A stretch of 64,000 nucleotides of DNA from Bradyrhizobium sp. (GCF_016219575.1 NZ_JACRMG010000028.1:62001-126000); one strand, 5' to 3'; shown: positions 17,065 through 25,475, counted from the first letter of the stretch. A program made the numbers and translations. The notes: generated by a model from the letters alone, not told the origin.

Positions 17065-19752
17065 TCAGACGGTCCAGGGCGCGGCGCGCCCAGTGTCGAT
17101 CTTGTATTTGGCGATGGCCTCGGCCACGACCGCCGGCTTGACCGCTCCGTCGTCGGCGAGCGCCTTGAGCGCGGCGACGGCGACGTAATGCCGGTCGACC
17201 TCGAAGAATTTCCGCAGCTTCACGCGGTAGTCGCTGCGGCCAAAACCGTCCGTGCCCAGCACGACGTAGCGACGGCCGGCGGCCTGCATATATTCCCGGA
17301 TCTGATCGGGGTAGTTGCGCATGTAGTCGGTGGAGGCCACGACCGGTCCCGGATGCTTCTCGAGCTGCGCTTCCACCCAGCTCTTGCGGCGCGGCTCGGT
17401 CGGATGCAGCAGGTTCCAGCGCTCCGACGCCATGCCGTCGCGGCGCAGTTCGTTGAAGCTGGTCGCGCTCCACACGTCGGCGGTGACGCCGAAATCCGCC
17501 TTGAGCAGATCGGCAGCCGCGATCACCTCGCGCAGGATCGTGCCCGAGCCGACGAGCTGGACGCGAAGGCCCTTCTTCGCCGTTTCACCGCCGCTCTTCA
17601 GGAGGTAGAGCCCCTTGAGAATTCCCTCCTCCGCTCCCTTGCCGGCCTCGGCAAGAGAAGGATGCTGATAGTTCTCGTTCATCAGCGTGATGTAGTAGTA
17701 GACATCCTCCTGCTCCTCATACATGCGGCGCATGCCTTCGCGGACGATGGTCACGACCTCATAGGCAAAGGTCGGATCGTAAGAGATGCAGTTCGGGATG
17801 GTGCCGGCCAGCACATGGCTGTGGCCGTCCTCATGCTGCAACCCTTCGCCATTGAGCGTGGTGCGCCCGGCAGTGCCGCCGAGCAGGAAACCGCGGGCCC
17901 TCATGTCGCCGGCAAGCCAGGCGAGGTCGCCGACGCGCTGCAGCCCGAACATCGAATAGTAGATGTAGAACGGGATCATCGGCACGTTGTTCGTGCTGTA
18001 GGATGTCGCCGCGACGATCCAGCTCGACATCGCGCCGCCTTCGTTGATGCCCTCCTGGAAGACCTGTCCGCTCTTGTCCTCGCGGTAGTACATCAACTGA
18101 TCGGCGTCCTGCGGCCGGTAGAGCTGGCCGACCGATGAATAGATGCCGAGCTGGCGGAACATGCCCTCCATGCCGAAGGTGCGGGATTCGTCCGGCACGA
18201 TCGGCACGATGTGCTTGCCGATCGCCTTGTCGCGCACGAGGGTGCCGAGCATCTGCACGAACGCCATCGTGGTCGAGATTTCACGGTCGCCCGTAGCGTC
18301 GAGCAGCCGCTGGAACATCGACAACGGCGGAATTTGCAAGGAGGCGGATTTGCGCCGGCGCTGCGGCAGGCTGCCGCCAAGCTTGGCGCGCTGTTCCCGG
18401 AAATACTTCATCTCCGGGCTGTCCTCCGGCAGGCGGAGGAAAGGAACCTTGGCCAGATCATCATCGGCGACCGGCACCTGGAAGCGGTCGCGGAATCCGC
18501 GCAGCGCGTCCTGCGTCATCTTCTTGGCCTGGTGCGCGATCATCTGGCCTTCGCCGGACTCGCCCATGCCATAGCCCTTGACGGTCTTCGGCAGGATCAC
18601 CGTCGGCTGACCCTTGTGGTTCACTGCCGCCGTATAGGCCGCGAACACTTTTTCCGGATCGTGGCCGCCGCGCGCCAACAGCCATATCTCGTCGTCGCTC
18701 ATGTCGGCGACGAGCTGCTTCAGTTCGTCATACTTGCCGAAGAAGTGCTCGCGGATATAGGCGCCACTCTTGCTCTTGAAATCCTGGTACTCGCCGTCGA
18801 CGCATTCCTCCATGCGCTTGAGCAGCAATCCGCTCTTGTCCTGCTGGAGCAGGCGATCCCAGCCCGAACCCCACAGCACCTTGATGACGTTCCAGCCGGC
18901 ACCACGGAAAACGCTTTCGAGCTCCTGGACGATCTTGCCGTTGCCGCGGACCGGCCCATCGAGCCGTTGCAGATTGCAATTGATGACGAAGATCAGATTG
19001 TCGAGATTTTCGCGACCGGCCAGCGAGATCGCGCCGAGCGATTCCGGCTCATCCGTTTCGCCGTCGCCCATGAAGGCCCAGACCTTGCGGTTCGATGTAT
19101 CGGCAAGATTGCGGTTCTCCAGATATTTCAGAAACCGCGCTTGATAGATCGCCATCAAGGGTCCCAGTCCCATCGACACCGTTGGGAACTGCCAGAAATC
19201 CGGCATCAACCACGGGTGCGGATAGCTCGACAGGCCCTTGCCGCCGGTCTCCTGCCTGAAGCTGAGGAGTTGCTCCTCGCTCAACCGCCCCTCGAGGAAA
19301 GCGCGCGCATAGATGCCGGGCGAGCAGTGCCCCTGAACAAAGATCAGATCGCCGCCGTGGGTTTCCGTCGGGGCGTGCCAGAAGTGACCGAAGCCGATGT
19401 CATAGAGCGTGGCAGCGGACTGGAAGCTGGCGATATGGCCACCAAGCTCCGAACTCTCCTTGTTGGCGCGCAGGACGATGGCCAGAGCATTCCACCGGAT
19501 AATTGAGCGCAGCTTGTGCTCGATCGCGCGGTCGCCCGGCAACGCCGCCTGCTGATCCGGCGGAATAGTATTGCAATAGGGCGTCGTCAGAGTCTGCCGG
19601 ATGCCGAGGCCGCCGCTGCGCGCGGCGTCAATCATCGTATTGACGACGAATTCGGCCCGTTCATTGCCGCGGTGACCTCGGATCGCCGACAGGGCATCCA
19701 GCCACTCCCGGGTTTCCTGCGGATCCTGATCGTGCGCGTCCGCGACTGTCAT
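17065..19752 (-). CDS. aceE: Pyruvate dehydrogenase E1, homodimeric type
   Basis: An 895-residue homodimeric E1 of normal length. The thiamine diphosphate motif begins GDGETDEPESLGAIS near residue 230 and ends at VINCNLQRLDGP; GHSHVLAGTIPNC and DVYYYITLMNENY lie in the C-terminal half. It decarboxylates pyruvate and acetylates the lipoyl group of E2. Alphaproteobacteria usually use an alpha2-beta2 E1 (PdhA/PdhB), so this is an additional or acquired complex. It is the first gene of the array, with the ribosome site GGGAGAGAG before the ATG. Upstream lie a 36-base hairpin and a sigma-54 promoter. Divergent lipA supports lipoylation of this complex. Confidence 0.96.
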   Translation of the reverse strand: MTVADAHDQDPQETREWLDALSAIRGHRGNERAEFVVNTMIDAARSGGLGIRQTLTTPYCNTIPPDQQAALPGDRAIEHKLRSIIRWNALAIVLRANKESSELGGHIASFQSAATLYDIGFGHFWHAPTETHGGDLIFVQGHCSPGIYARAFLEGRLSEEQLLSFRQETGGKGLSSYPHPWLMPDFWQFPTVSMGLGPLMAIYQARFLKYLENRNLADTSNRKVWAFMGDGETDEPESLGAISLAGRENLDNLIFVINCNLQRLDGPVRGNGKIVQELESVFRGAGWNVIKVLWGSGWDRLLQQDKSGLLLKRMEECVDGEYQDFKSKSGAYIREHFFGKYDELKQLVADMSDDEIWLLARGGHDPEKVFAAYTAAVNHKGQPTVILPKTVKGYGMGESGEGQMIAHQAKKMTQDALRGFRDRFQVPVADDDLAKVPFLRLPEDSPEMKYFREQRAKLGGSLPQRRRKSASLQIPPLSMFQRLLDATGDREISTTMAFVQMLGTLVRDKAIGKHIVPIVPDESRTFGMEGMFRQLGIYSSVGQLYRPQDADQLMYYREDKSGQVFQEGINEGGAMSSWIVAATSYSTNNVPMIPFYIYYSMFGLQRVGDLAWLAGDMRARGFLLGGTAGRTTLNGEGLQHEDGHSHVLAGTIPNCISYDPTFAYEVVTIVREGMRRMYEEQEDVYYYITLMNENYQHPSLAEAGKGAEEGILKGLYLLKSGGETAKKGLRVQLVGSGTILREVIAAADLLKADFGVTADVWSATSFNELRRDGMASERWNLLHPTEPRRKSWVEAQLEKHPGPVVASTDYMRNYPDQIREYMQAAGRRYVVLGTDGFGRSDYRVKLRKFFEVDRHYVAVAALKALADDGAVKPAVVAEAIAKYKIDTGRAAPWTV

Positions 19753-19796
19753 TACTCTCTCCCTTGCATGCCAAGCCGAAGTCAGGCGTCACTGCT

Positions 19797-19832
19797 CATT
19801 GCGCTTTCGCCTTCAGGCGGAAGTGCGCAATG
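19797..19832 (-). other. Strong hairpin in aceE 5' leader
   Basis: CATTGCGC at 19797-19804 pairs with GCGCAATG at 19825-19832. Inside, TTTCGCC pairs with GGCGGAA, giving a 15-pair stem with a 2-base bulge and a TTCA loop. It lies 45-80 bases upstream of the aceE ATG, within the leader expected from the sigma-54 promoter. No U-run follows, so it is not an obvious terminator. It may stabilise the transcript, be a protein-binding site, or attenuate by an unknown mechanism. Confidence 0.55.
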
Positions 19833-19944
19833 CCGCGCAGGCGGTATCGCCTGTCGCTCTAGGTGAAAGATTGAGTGCTGGCTGGCATATGAACGTCCCC
19901 TCGCGTTGCTTGTTTAGAGCTGCTTTTTGTTTTGCTGATACTTA

Positions 19945-19960
19945 AGCAGCATTCGTGCCA
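19945..19960 (-). promoter_or_regulatory. Sigma-54 (-24/-12) promoter upstream of aceE
   Basis: Read on the minus strand this is TGGCACGAATGCTGCT, which matches the sigma-54 consensus TGGCACG-N4-TTGCW with one mismatch. It has the invariant GG (19959-19958) and GC (19947-19946) separated by ten bases. The expected start of transcription is near 19934, giving a leader of about 180 bases before aceE. The DctB/DctD pair at the end of the same array belongs to the sigma-54 activator class, so DctD is the obvious candidate activator. No other sigma-54 motif was found in the short gaps checked downstream, including the dctA leader. Confidence 0.75.
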
Positions 19961-19967
19961 GACCTCG

Positions 19968-19983
19968 GAACGGCCAGCCGTTC
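19968..19983. promoter_or_regulatory. Palindrome just upstream of sigma-54 promoter
   Basis: GAACGGC CA GCCGTTC is a perfect 7-base inverted repeat with a 2-base spacer, centred about 41 bases upstream of the predicted start. It is too close to be a typical enhancer for a sigma-54 activator, so it may bind a second regulator. Purely positional inference. Confidence 0.35.
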
Positions 19984-20112
19984 GCACCCATGCCATTCAT
20001 TTCGCTTGGGTTTGCCGGGCACCCCATCGCGGCCGCAAGTATGTTCAGCGAGGACTTGTCTGAAGCTCCGGAAAACACGCCGCGGGTTCCGCCCGAAAGA
20101 TCGGACCATCAA

Positions 20113-20132
20113 GCCGCGTTCCAAATCGCGGC
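20113..20132. promoter_or_regulatory. Dyad GCCGCG-N8-CGCGGC, candidate upstream activator site
   Basis: A perfect 6-base inverted repeat with an 8-base spacer lies about 170-185 bases upstream of the predicted sigma-54 start site, a usual enhancer distance for NtrC/DctD-class proteins. Nearby, GATCGGACC (20099-20107) and GATCCGACC form an imperfect direct repeat. The rest of the 620-base aceE-lipA gap shows no convincing gene. GC-rich dyads are common in such DNA, so confidence is low. Confidence 0.25.
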
Positions 20133-20375
20133 GCGCTTTGGCCTGATCCGACCGCGGAAAGCCAAGGTGGAATGTGTCGCGCCTTCGGCAAAATGAGCGG
20201 CAAGTGTGCAAGTGACATTCAGGTTGACTAACTTCGTTCGGGTCGCGAATGTCCGCGGCCGGCGCGCTCTTGCGTTTCCATCGCGTGCGGCAGCGCGAGC
20301 GCACTTCTGCGATTTCACCACGTTGGATTCTCTACGCCGTCATCTTCGGCTCTCGCACATCACGAGGTTGACCAA

Positions 20376-21404
20376 ATGACCGTCATACTCGATCTCCTCA
20401 ACAACGATCCGCGAGCGAAGATGCGGTCCGAGACGCCGCGTCATCCCGAGAAAGTGAACCGCCCCGACACGCCCATCCAGAGCAAGCCTGCGTGGATTCG
20501 CGTGAAGGCGCCCGGCTCTGCCCAATGGGCCGAGACAAAGCGCATCGTGCGCGAGAACAAGCTCGTGACCGTCTGCGAGGAAGCCGGCTGTCCCAATATT
20601 GGCGAGTGCTGGGCGAAGAAACACGCGACGTTCATGATCATGGGCGATACCTGCACGCGCGCCTGCGCCTTCTGCAACGTGCGCACCGGCCGGCCCGGTC
20701 CGCTTGACGCCGACGAGCCGGTCAAGGTCGCCGAAGCGGTGGCCAAGCTTGGGCTGGAGCATGTCGTCGTCACCTCGGTCGATCGCGACGACCTCGCCGA
20801 CGGCGGCGCGGCGCATTTTGCTGCAACGATCGCTGCAATCCGCGCAACGAGCCCGGTTACCACGGTCGAGATCCTCACTCCGGACTTTCTGCGCAAGGCG
20901 GGCGCACTCGAGAGGGTCGTCGCTGCGAAACCCGACGTGTTCAACCATAATCTGGAGACGGTGCCGTCGAAGTATCTGACCGTGCGCCCCGGCGCACGCT
21001 ATTTCCATTCGATCCGACTGCTACAGCGCGTTAAGGAACTGGACGGACAAATCTTCACCAAATCCGGCATCATGGTCGGTCTCGGTGAGGATCGAAATGA
21101 GGTGCTGCAATTGATGGACGATTTGCGTTCCGCCGACGTCGACTTCCTGACCATCGGCCAGTATCTGCAGCCCACGCGCAAGCATCACCCTGTCGTAAGC
21201 TTCGTGCCTCCTGACGAATTCGAAGCCTATGAGAGGGTCGCTTATGCCAAGGGCTTCTTGCTCGTATCGGCGACGCCGTTGACACGCTCCTCGCACCACG
21301 CCGGCGATGACTTCCGCAAGCTACGAGAGCGGAGGGGTAGCACTCCCCAGCCGGAGCCGCATCGTACCATGTCGCAGAATATCGTGGATTTCGGCGCTCC
21401 CTAG
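20376..21404 (+). CDS. lipA: Lipoyl synthase LipA
   Basis: A 342-residue radical-SAM enzyme that inserts two sulfurs into octanoyl groups on lipoyl domains. The auxiliary cluster cysteines lie in CEEAGCPNIGECW near residue 68 and the radical-SAM CxxxCxxC in TCTRACAFCNVRTG near 93. The core ends with SATPLTRSSHHAGDDFRKLR, where the conserved Ser ligand motif RSS is present. About 30 residues follow this core as a C-terminal tail. It is divergent from aceE-aceF-lpd, whose products carry three lipoyl domains in total, suggesting a dedicated lipoylation enzyme for this complex. The leader may share the aceE regulatory region. A housekeeping lipA is likely elsewhere in the genome. Confidence 0.94.
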   Translation: MTVILDLLNNDPRAKMRSETPRHPEKVNRPDTPIQSKPAWIRVKAPGSAQWAETKRIVRENKLVTVCEEAGCPNIGECWAKKHATFMIMGDTCTRACAFCNVRTGRPGPLDADEPVKVAEAVAKLGLEHVVVTSVDRDDLADGGAAHFAATIAAIRATSPVTTVEILTPDFLRKAGALERVVAAKPDVFNHNLETVPSKYLTVRPGARYFHSIRLLQRVKELDGQIFTKSGIMVGLGEDRNEVLQLMDDLRSADVDFLTIGQYLQPTRKHHPVVSFVPPDEFEAYERVAYAKGFLLVSATPLTRSSHHAGDDFRKLRERRGSTPQPEPHRTMSQNIVDFGAP

Positions 21405-21581
21405 GGAATCGAGATAACATAATTACTTCAATGCCTTATAGAAATGTTTGGGATGAAATCGCCTCATTGTCATTCAAGGCGTTTCAGAATGGCCGCCCAA
21501 ACTGGGAAAGAGAGGCGCAGGGTCCCGGCCGACTTTTCCGCAACCGGGTATAGCGAGTCGACGCTCGGCATTCCCTCGAGT

Positions 21582-21926
21582 TCACGCGTGTTGCCTGCGG
21601 GCGGCCGCTCCCTTTGCGACAGGCGGTGTAAAGCCATAGAGAAACAGGTCCACCACCATGTCGGCGAATTCCTTCGGCTCGATGCTGCCTTTCGGATCGT
21701 ACCAAGTGTGGCTGAAGTTGAGCATGCCGAACAGCATCATCGTGTAGACCTTCTTGGAGCGCTTGACGATCTTGCCCTCGGTATCGAGCCGGACCAGCAG
21801 GTCCGAAATGGCGTCGACAATCTGCAGCGCCTTTATGTCGCACGCGTCGCGGAGGCCAGCGGATTCCGACGCGGTTCCGACACGATCGGCGATAGTAGAT
21901 GGTGTGTGGGCGCAACGCTGGAGCAA
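21582..21926 (-). pseudogene. TetR-family regulator remnant, C-terminal domain only
   Basis: The 114-residue frame contains VYTMMLFGMLNFSHTWYDPKGS and ADMVVDLFLYGF, typical of the ligand-binding C-terminal half of TetR regulators that control acyl-CoA catabolism. The N-terminal DNA-binding helix-turn-helix is missing: the frame begins with an unrelated start and the MaoC gene ends only 17 bases upstream. It is therefore a truncated remnant rather than a working regulator. It lies at the junction between the malate/PHB array plus lipA and the catabolic clusters. The flanking 21405-21581 shows no gene. Confidence 0.6.
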
Positions 21927-21943
21927 GCCGCAGGGGGCTTACT

Positions 21944-22804
21944 TCATGGCGCGCTACCCAGCAGACATCGCCCGTTGTTGAGCACGACGGCATCGCGAGC
22001 GGGCACGCGGCACCTGAACGACACGGTATCCCCGTCTCGCCAGATGTCCGTGACGATCTCATCGCCGGGATAGACCGGCGCGGAGAAACGCGCATCGAAC
22101 GAGCGCATCCTCCCCGAATCATAGTCGCAGGCGCCGCGCAGCAGTGCGCGGCAGGCGATGCCATAGGTCGCGAGCCCATGAAGGATCGGCCGATCGAACC
22201 CCGCGCGGGACGCCGCCTTCGGATCCGCATGGAGCGAATTACGATCGCCGTTTAGGCGGTACAGCAACGCCGCCTCCGGGCGGGACTTGAACGCCTTGAT
22301 GTGATCCGGCGGCCTATCGGGAAGTTGATGCGGCTCCGGGCCGGAACCTTGCGGCCCGCCGAATCCCCCGTCACCGCGCGCCATGATCGTCATGACGAAG
22401 CTGAATAGCGGCAAGTCGTCCGCCGCCAATCTAGCAGTCGTCTCCAAGAGCAGCACGGCGCCTTTGCCCGCGCCCTTGTCGTAGACGGCACTGACGCGTG
22501 AATTGGCCAGTAATTCGCCGGCAACCGGCAGCTGGCGATGCAGCGTCAGCCGTTGCTCACCGTGGAGAATCTTTGCGAAATCGATACCCAGCCTGCGGAT
22601 GATCCCGGTCGATGCGAGCACCACCGCCATCGTGGGAACCGCCCGCAGCCCGGCGCCTTCGTACACGAATGGAAGCTCGCGCGCGTCGAGCGGATCTTGC
22701 CCCATCCCGACGCTGAGCGCGTAAAGCATGGTCTCGCGCTCGCCATACACAAAGCGCATGTCAGCGATTTGCAGCGCCCTGAGCGCCTCAAGATCGATGG
22801 TCAC
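21944..22804 (-). CDS. MaoC-like enoyl-CoA hydratase 2
   Basis: A 286-residue double-hotdog protein. The hydratase-2 signature YRLNGDRNSLHADP followed by RPILHGLATYG near residues 180-215 holds the catalytic Asp and His. The length and the degenerate N-terminal hotdog fit the eukaryote-like hydratase 2 form, which hydrates trans-2-enoyl-CoA to (R)-3-hydroxyacyl-CoA. It is the last gene of a three-gene minus-strand group (acyl-CoA ligase, Bug protein, MaoC), with the Bug gene ending 9 bases upstream. Its likely job is a beta-oxidation-like step in catabolism of an imported acid; the substrate is unknown. Confidence 0.88.
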   Translation of the reverse strand: MTIDLEALRALQIADMRFVYGERETMLYALSVGMGQDPLDARELPFVYEGAGLRAVPTMAVVLASTGIIRRLGIDFAKILHGEQRLTLHRQLPVAGELLANSRVSAVYDKGAGKGAVLLLETTARLAADDLPLFSFVMTIMARGDGGFGGPQGSGPEPHQLPDRPPDHIKAFKSRPEAALLYRLNGDRNSLHADPKAASRAGFDRPILHGLATYGIACRALLRGACDYDSGRMRSFDARFSAPVYPGDEIVTDIWRDGDTVSFRCRVPARDAVVLNNGRCLLGSAP

Positions 22805-22813
22805 CGCCGCGTC

Positions 22814-23776
22814 CTAGATGCTGATATTGAATTCGCGGATCACGGATGCCCAGCGCTTGACCTCGTCATCGACGAAGCCCGGAAAATCGGTCACGTCACT
22901 CATGTCCTCAAAGCCGAGATCAAGCAGCTTGGAGTTGACGGCAGGCAAGGCGACGATATCCCTCAACTCCTTGCTCAGCCGTTCGGCAACGGGTCTGGGT
23001 ATGGCCGCCGGCGCAAAGAAGCCGCTGAAGCCGGTCAGGCCGAGCACCGGGAAGCCCGCCTCGTCAAACGTCGGAATGTCGGGATAGCGCTTCATGCGCG
23101 CCGGATTGGCGATCGCCAGCGTCTGCGTCTTCTCGGCCTGAGCCACCGCACCGCCGACCGACACGAAGGCGCTGTCGATCTCGCCGGCGAGAATCGCGGT
23201 CAGCGCCGGGGCCTCGCCGCGATATGGCACCTGAAGCAGCTTGATGCCGGTGTTCTTCATCAGCACTTCACCAATGATATGGGCGCTCGAACCGAGGCCG
23301 TAGGTTCCGTAACTGAGGGACTTCTGGCTGCCGCGCGCCTTCTCGACGAATTCCCGCAACGTCGTAACGCCGAGCGTCCTGGGCACGATGAATGCGATCG
23401 GCAACCGGCCGAGAGGCGCCAGCGCCAGCAGATCGGACATCTTGTAGCTCGGCGTCTTGTGCAGCGAAACGTTCTGGACGATCGAACTCATGGTCGAAAG
23501 AATGGTGTATCCGTCGGGGTCTGCCCCCGCAACCGCACTCGTTGCGATCATGCCGTTCGCGCCCGGTTTGTTTTCCACGATCACGGACTGATCGAGACGC
23601 TGCGCCAGCCGTTCGGCCACGACGCGGCTCAAGCCGTCCATCACGCCACCGGGCGGTAGCGGCACCACGATTTTCACGAGCCGGCTCGGCCAGGGCGCCG
23701 ACTGCGCCAGCGCGGGTGGCGCGCCAAGGGTTGCAAGGCCGGCGGCACATTTCATGAATGCTCGTCGTGTGATCAT
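22814..23776 (-). CDS. Bug-family (TctC-like) periplasmic binding protein
   Basis: A 320-residue exported protein. The N-terminus MITRRAFMKCAAGLATLGAP has twin arginines and a hydrophobic core, suggesting Tat export. Family landmarks are VKIVVPLPPGGVMDGLSRVV, NKPGANGMIATSAVAGADPDG and VPYRGEAPALTAILAGEID. Bug proteins bind small carboxylates or aromatic acids, sometimes with a tripartite tricarboxylate permease, but no TctA/TctB is encoded here. Start 23776 has GAGAGGGG just upstream; the longer frame lacks a site. It lies between acyl-CoA ligase and MaoC genes and probably captures the acid that the ligase activates. Confidence 0.88.
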   Translation of the reverse strand: MITRRAFMKCAAGLATLGAPPALAQSAPWPSRLVKIVVPLPPGGVMDGLSRVVAERLAQRLDQSVIVENKPGANGMIATSAVAGADPDGYTILSTMSSIVQNVSLHKTPSYKMSDLLALAPLGRLPIAFIVPRTLGVTTLREFVEKARGSQKSLSYGTYGLGSSAHIIGEVLMKNTGIKLLQVPYRGEAPALTAILAGEIDSAFVSVGGAVAQAEKTQTLAIANPARMKRYPDIPTFDEAGFPVLGLTGFSGFFAPAAIPRPVAERLSKELRDIVALPAVNSKLLDLGFEDMSDVTDFPGFVDDEVKRWASVIREFNISI

Positions 23777-23784
23777 GGCCCCTC

Positions 23785-25302
23785 TCAGATTCGTGTTGAA
23801 CGCCCGGCCCAAAACGGCTCGCGCAGCTTTCGCTTGAATATCTTGCCGCTTTCTTCGCGGGGCAGCGTGTCGTGGAAAACCACCGCGCGCGGCACCTTGA
23901 AAGCCGCCAGCCGTTCGCGCACGTAACTTCTGACGTCGTCCTCGGTCAGCGCTGCGCCCGCCTCGCGCTGAACTGCCGCGTAGATGCGTTCGCCAAACTC
24001 ATCGTCGGGGATGCCGAAAACCGCACAGTCGTGAATGCCCGGACAGCCCTGCAGCACCGCCTCAATTTCGGCGGGATAGATATTGACCCCGCCGGAGATG
24101 ATCATGTCCCGCTTGCGGTCGTTGAGGAACAGATAGCCGTCGGCATCGAGGTAGCCGACATCGCCACAGGTGATCAGTCCGTCGATCTCGACGGAGCGGC
24201 GGTCGTCATCGCGGCCGTGGTAGTTGAAATCCGGATAGGCCGGCGAGCGTGCGAAGATTTCGCCGCTGCTGCCCGGCGGCAGTTCACGGCGCTGCTCATC
24301 GAATATCTTGATCGTGCCGCCGGGAGCGACACGTCCCACGGTCCCAGGTCGGGAAAGCCAGTCCTGCGAAGTACAAATGGTGGCGATGCCGGTCTCGGAG
24401 CCGCCATAGGTTTCGACGAGAACCGGCCCCCACCAGGCGATCATCGCCCGCTTGACGTCGGGCGGACACGGCGCACCGGTGTGCAGCACCAGTTCGAGGG
24501 ACGATACGTCGCATTTGCGCCGAACGTCTTCCGGAAGCTTGAGCAGCCGCACGAAGAATGTCGGCACCATCACCAGCGTGGTCAGACGATAGCGCTCGAT
24601 CTGCAGCAGCAATTCTTCTGGATCGAAACGCGACGACAGCACGATCGTGTCGGCCAGCGCCAGACCCTGCCGCGCAAAGGCGTTGGGCGAGGCATGATAG
24701 AGCGGGCCGCCGACATAGGAGCGCATTCCCTCGCGGCAACCATAGACGACCTGAAACAGATCGCGCATCGCGGTGGCCTGTTGCGGCGTGGCCGGCTCGC
24801 GCCGCACGCCCTTGGGCCGGCCCGTCGTTCCGGAGGTGTAGATCCACGACGAACGCGGCGGCTGCGGTGGTTTGCCCCACTCCGCATGCGCGGCCAGCCA
24901 GCGGTCCCACTCCCGATCGCCATCCGTCACCGCGACGGGATTGGTGGCGTCCGGATTGGGCACCACCAGGATCTCGCAGCCTGCCGGAATGACGTGGCGC
25001 ACCGGCTCGAGCAGATCAGCATGAACGACCAGCACCTTCGGCTTCGAGTCGTCCAGCATGTAGGTGATTTCGTCGGGGCTGGCGTGCCAGTTCAGCGGCA
25101 CCGCATAGGCGCCGATGGCATTGGCCGCATGCGTCGCTTCGAGAAAGGCAAAATCGTTCCGCAGCAGCAGCGCAACGGCATCGTTCTCGCGAACGCCAAG
25201 CCCGGCGAGGCCAGTGGCGGCGCGACGGCCTCGCGCGAGCAGTTCGCTCTTTGAACGGATGCGCTCGCCGACAATGACGGTCGCGGTATTTTCGCTCACC
25301 AT
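23785..25302 (-). CDS. AMP-dependent acyl-CoA synthetase
   Basis: A 505-residue adenylate-forming ligase. The ATP motif IYTSGTTGRPKGV lies near residue 150. VETYGGSETG, the DVGYLDADGYLFLNDRKRDM hinge region and the C-terminal catalytic Lys in REESGKIFKRKLR follow. It activates a carboxylic acid to its CoA ester. The start at 25302 is preceded by GGGAGGAA. It is the first gene of the ligase-Bug-MaoC group, divergent from an SDR/GntR pair. An ATGG-N5-CCAT palindrome lies about 50 bases upstream, so GntR control is likely. The acid is unknown; medium-chain, aromatic or alicyclic acids are possible. Confidence 0.9.
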   Translation of the reverse strand: MVSENTATVIVGERIRSKSELLARGRRAATGLAGLGVRENDAVALLLRNDFAFLEATHAANAIGAYAVPLNWHASPDEITYMLDDSKPKVLVVHADLLEPVRHVIPAGCEILVVPNPDATNPVAVTDGDREWDRWLAAHAEWGKPPQPPRSSWIYTSGTTGRPKGVRREPATPQQATAMRDLFQVVYGCREGMRSYVGGPLYHASPNAFARQGLALADTIVLSSRFDPEELLLQIERYRLTTLVMVPTFFVRLLKLPEDVRRKCDVSSLELVLHTGAPCPPDVKRAMIAWWGPVLVETYGGSETGIATICTSQDWLSRPGTVGRVAPGGTIKIFDEQRRELPPGSSGEIFARSPAYPDFNYHGRDDDRRSVEIDGLITCGDVGYLDADGYLFLNDRKRDMIISGGVNIYPAEIEAVLQGCPGIHDCAVFGIPDDEFGERIYAAVQREAGAALTEDDVRSYVRERLAAFKVPRAVVFHDTLPREESGKIFKRKLREPFWAGRSTRI

Positions 25303-25353
25303 TTCCTCCCGTCCGCGGGTCTTGCGCCCGGCTTTGACATCGGTTTCAATATA

Positions 25354-25366
25354 ATGGACTGACCAT
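25354..25366. promoter_or_regulatory. Candidate GntR/FCD operator ATGG-N5-CCAT (copy 1)
   Basis: ATGGACTGACCAT lies in the 173-base divergent region between the acyl-CoA ligase and SDR genes. The same ATGG-N5-CCAT palindrome occurs beside the second GntR gene at 40778. FadR-subfamily regulators bind short palindromes of the TGGT-ACCA kind, and a GntR/FCD gene lies 950 bases away, so an operator is plausible. Confidence 0.5.
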
Positions 25367-25475
25367 TGGATCAATAGCCCTGGCGGCATAGCTCCGTTGC
25401 CTGGCTGGACATTCGTCCGGCCGACGATTGCGCCCCGCTGACGCCCGCTCGATCTGAAACCAAGGACGCCACGCC

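Noticed and set aside
19942..20304. Short frames in the aceE-lipA gap
   Set aside because: Composition and lack of ribosome sites argue against genes; the interval is better explained as a divergent regulatory region.
23872..25254. 460-codon plus-strand frame over the acyl-CoA ligase
   Set aside because: Mirror frame of a clear ligase; low-complexity Arg/Gln/His composition.
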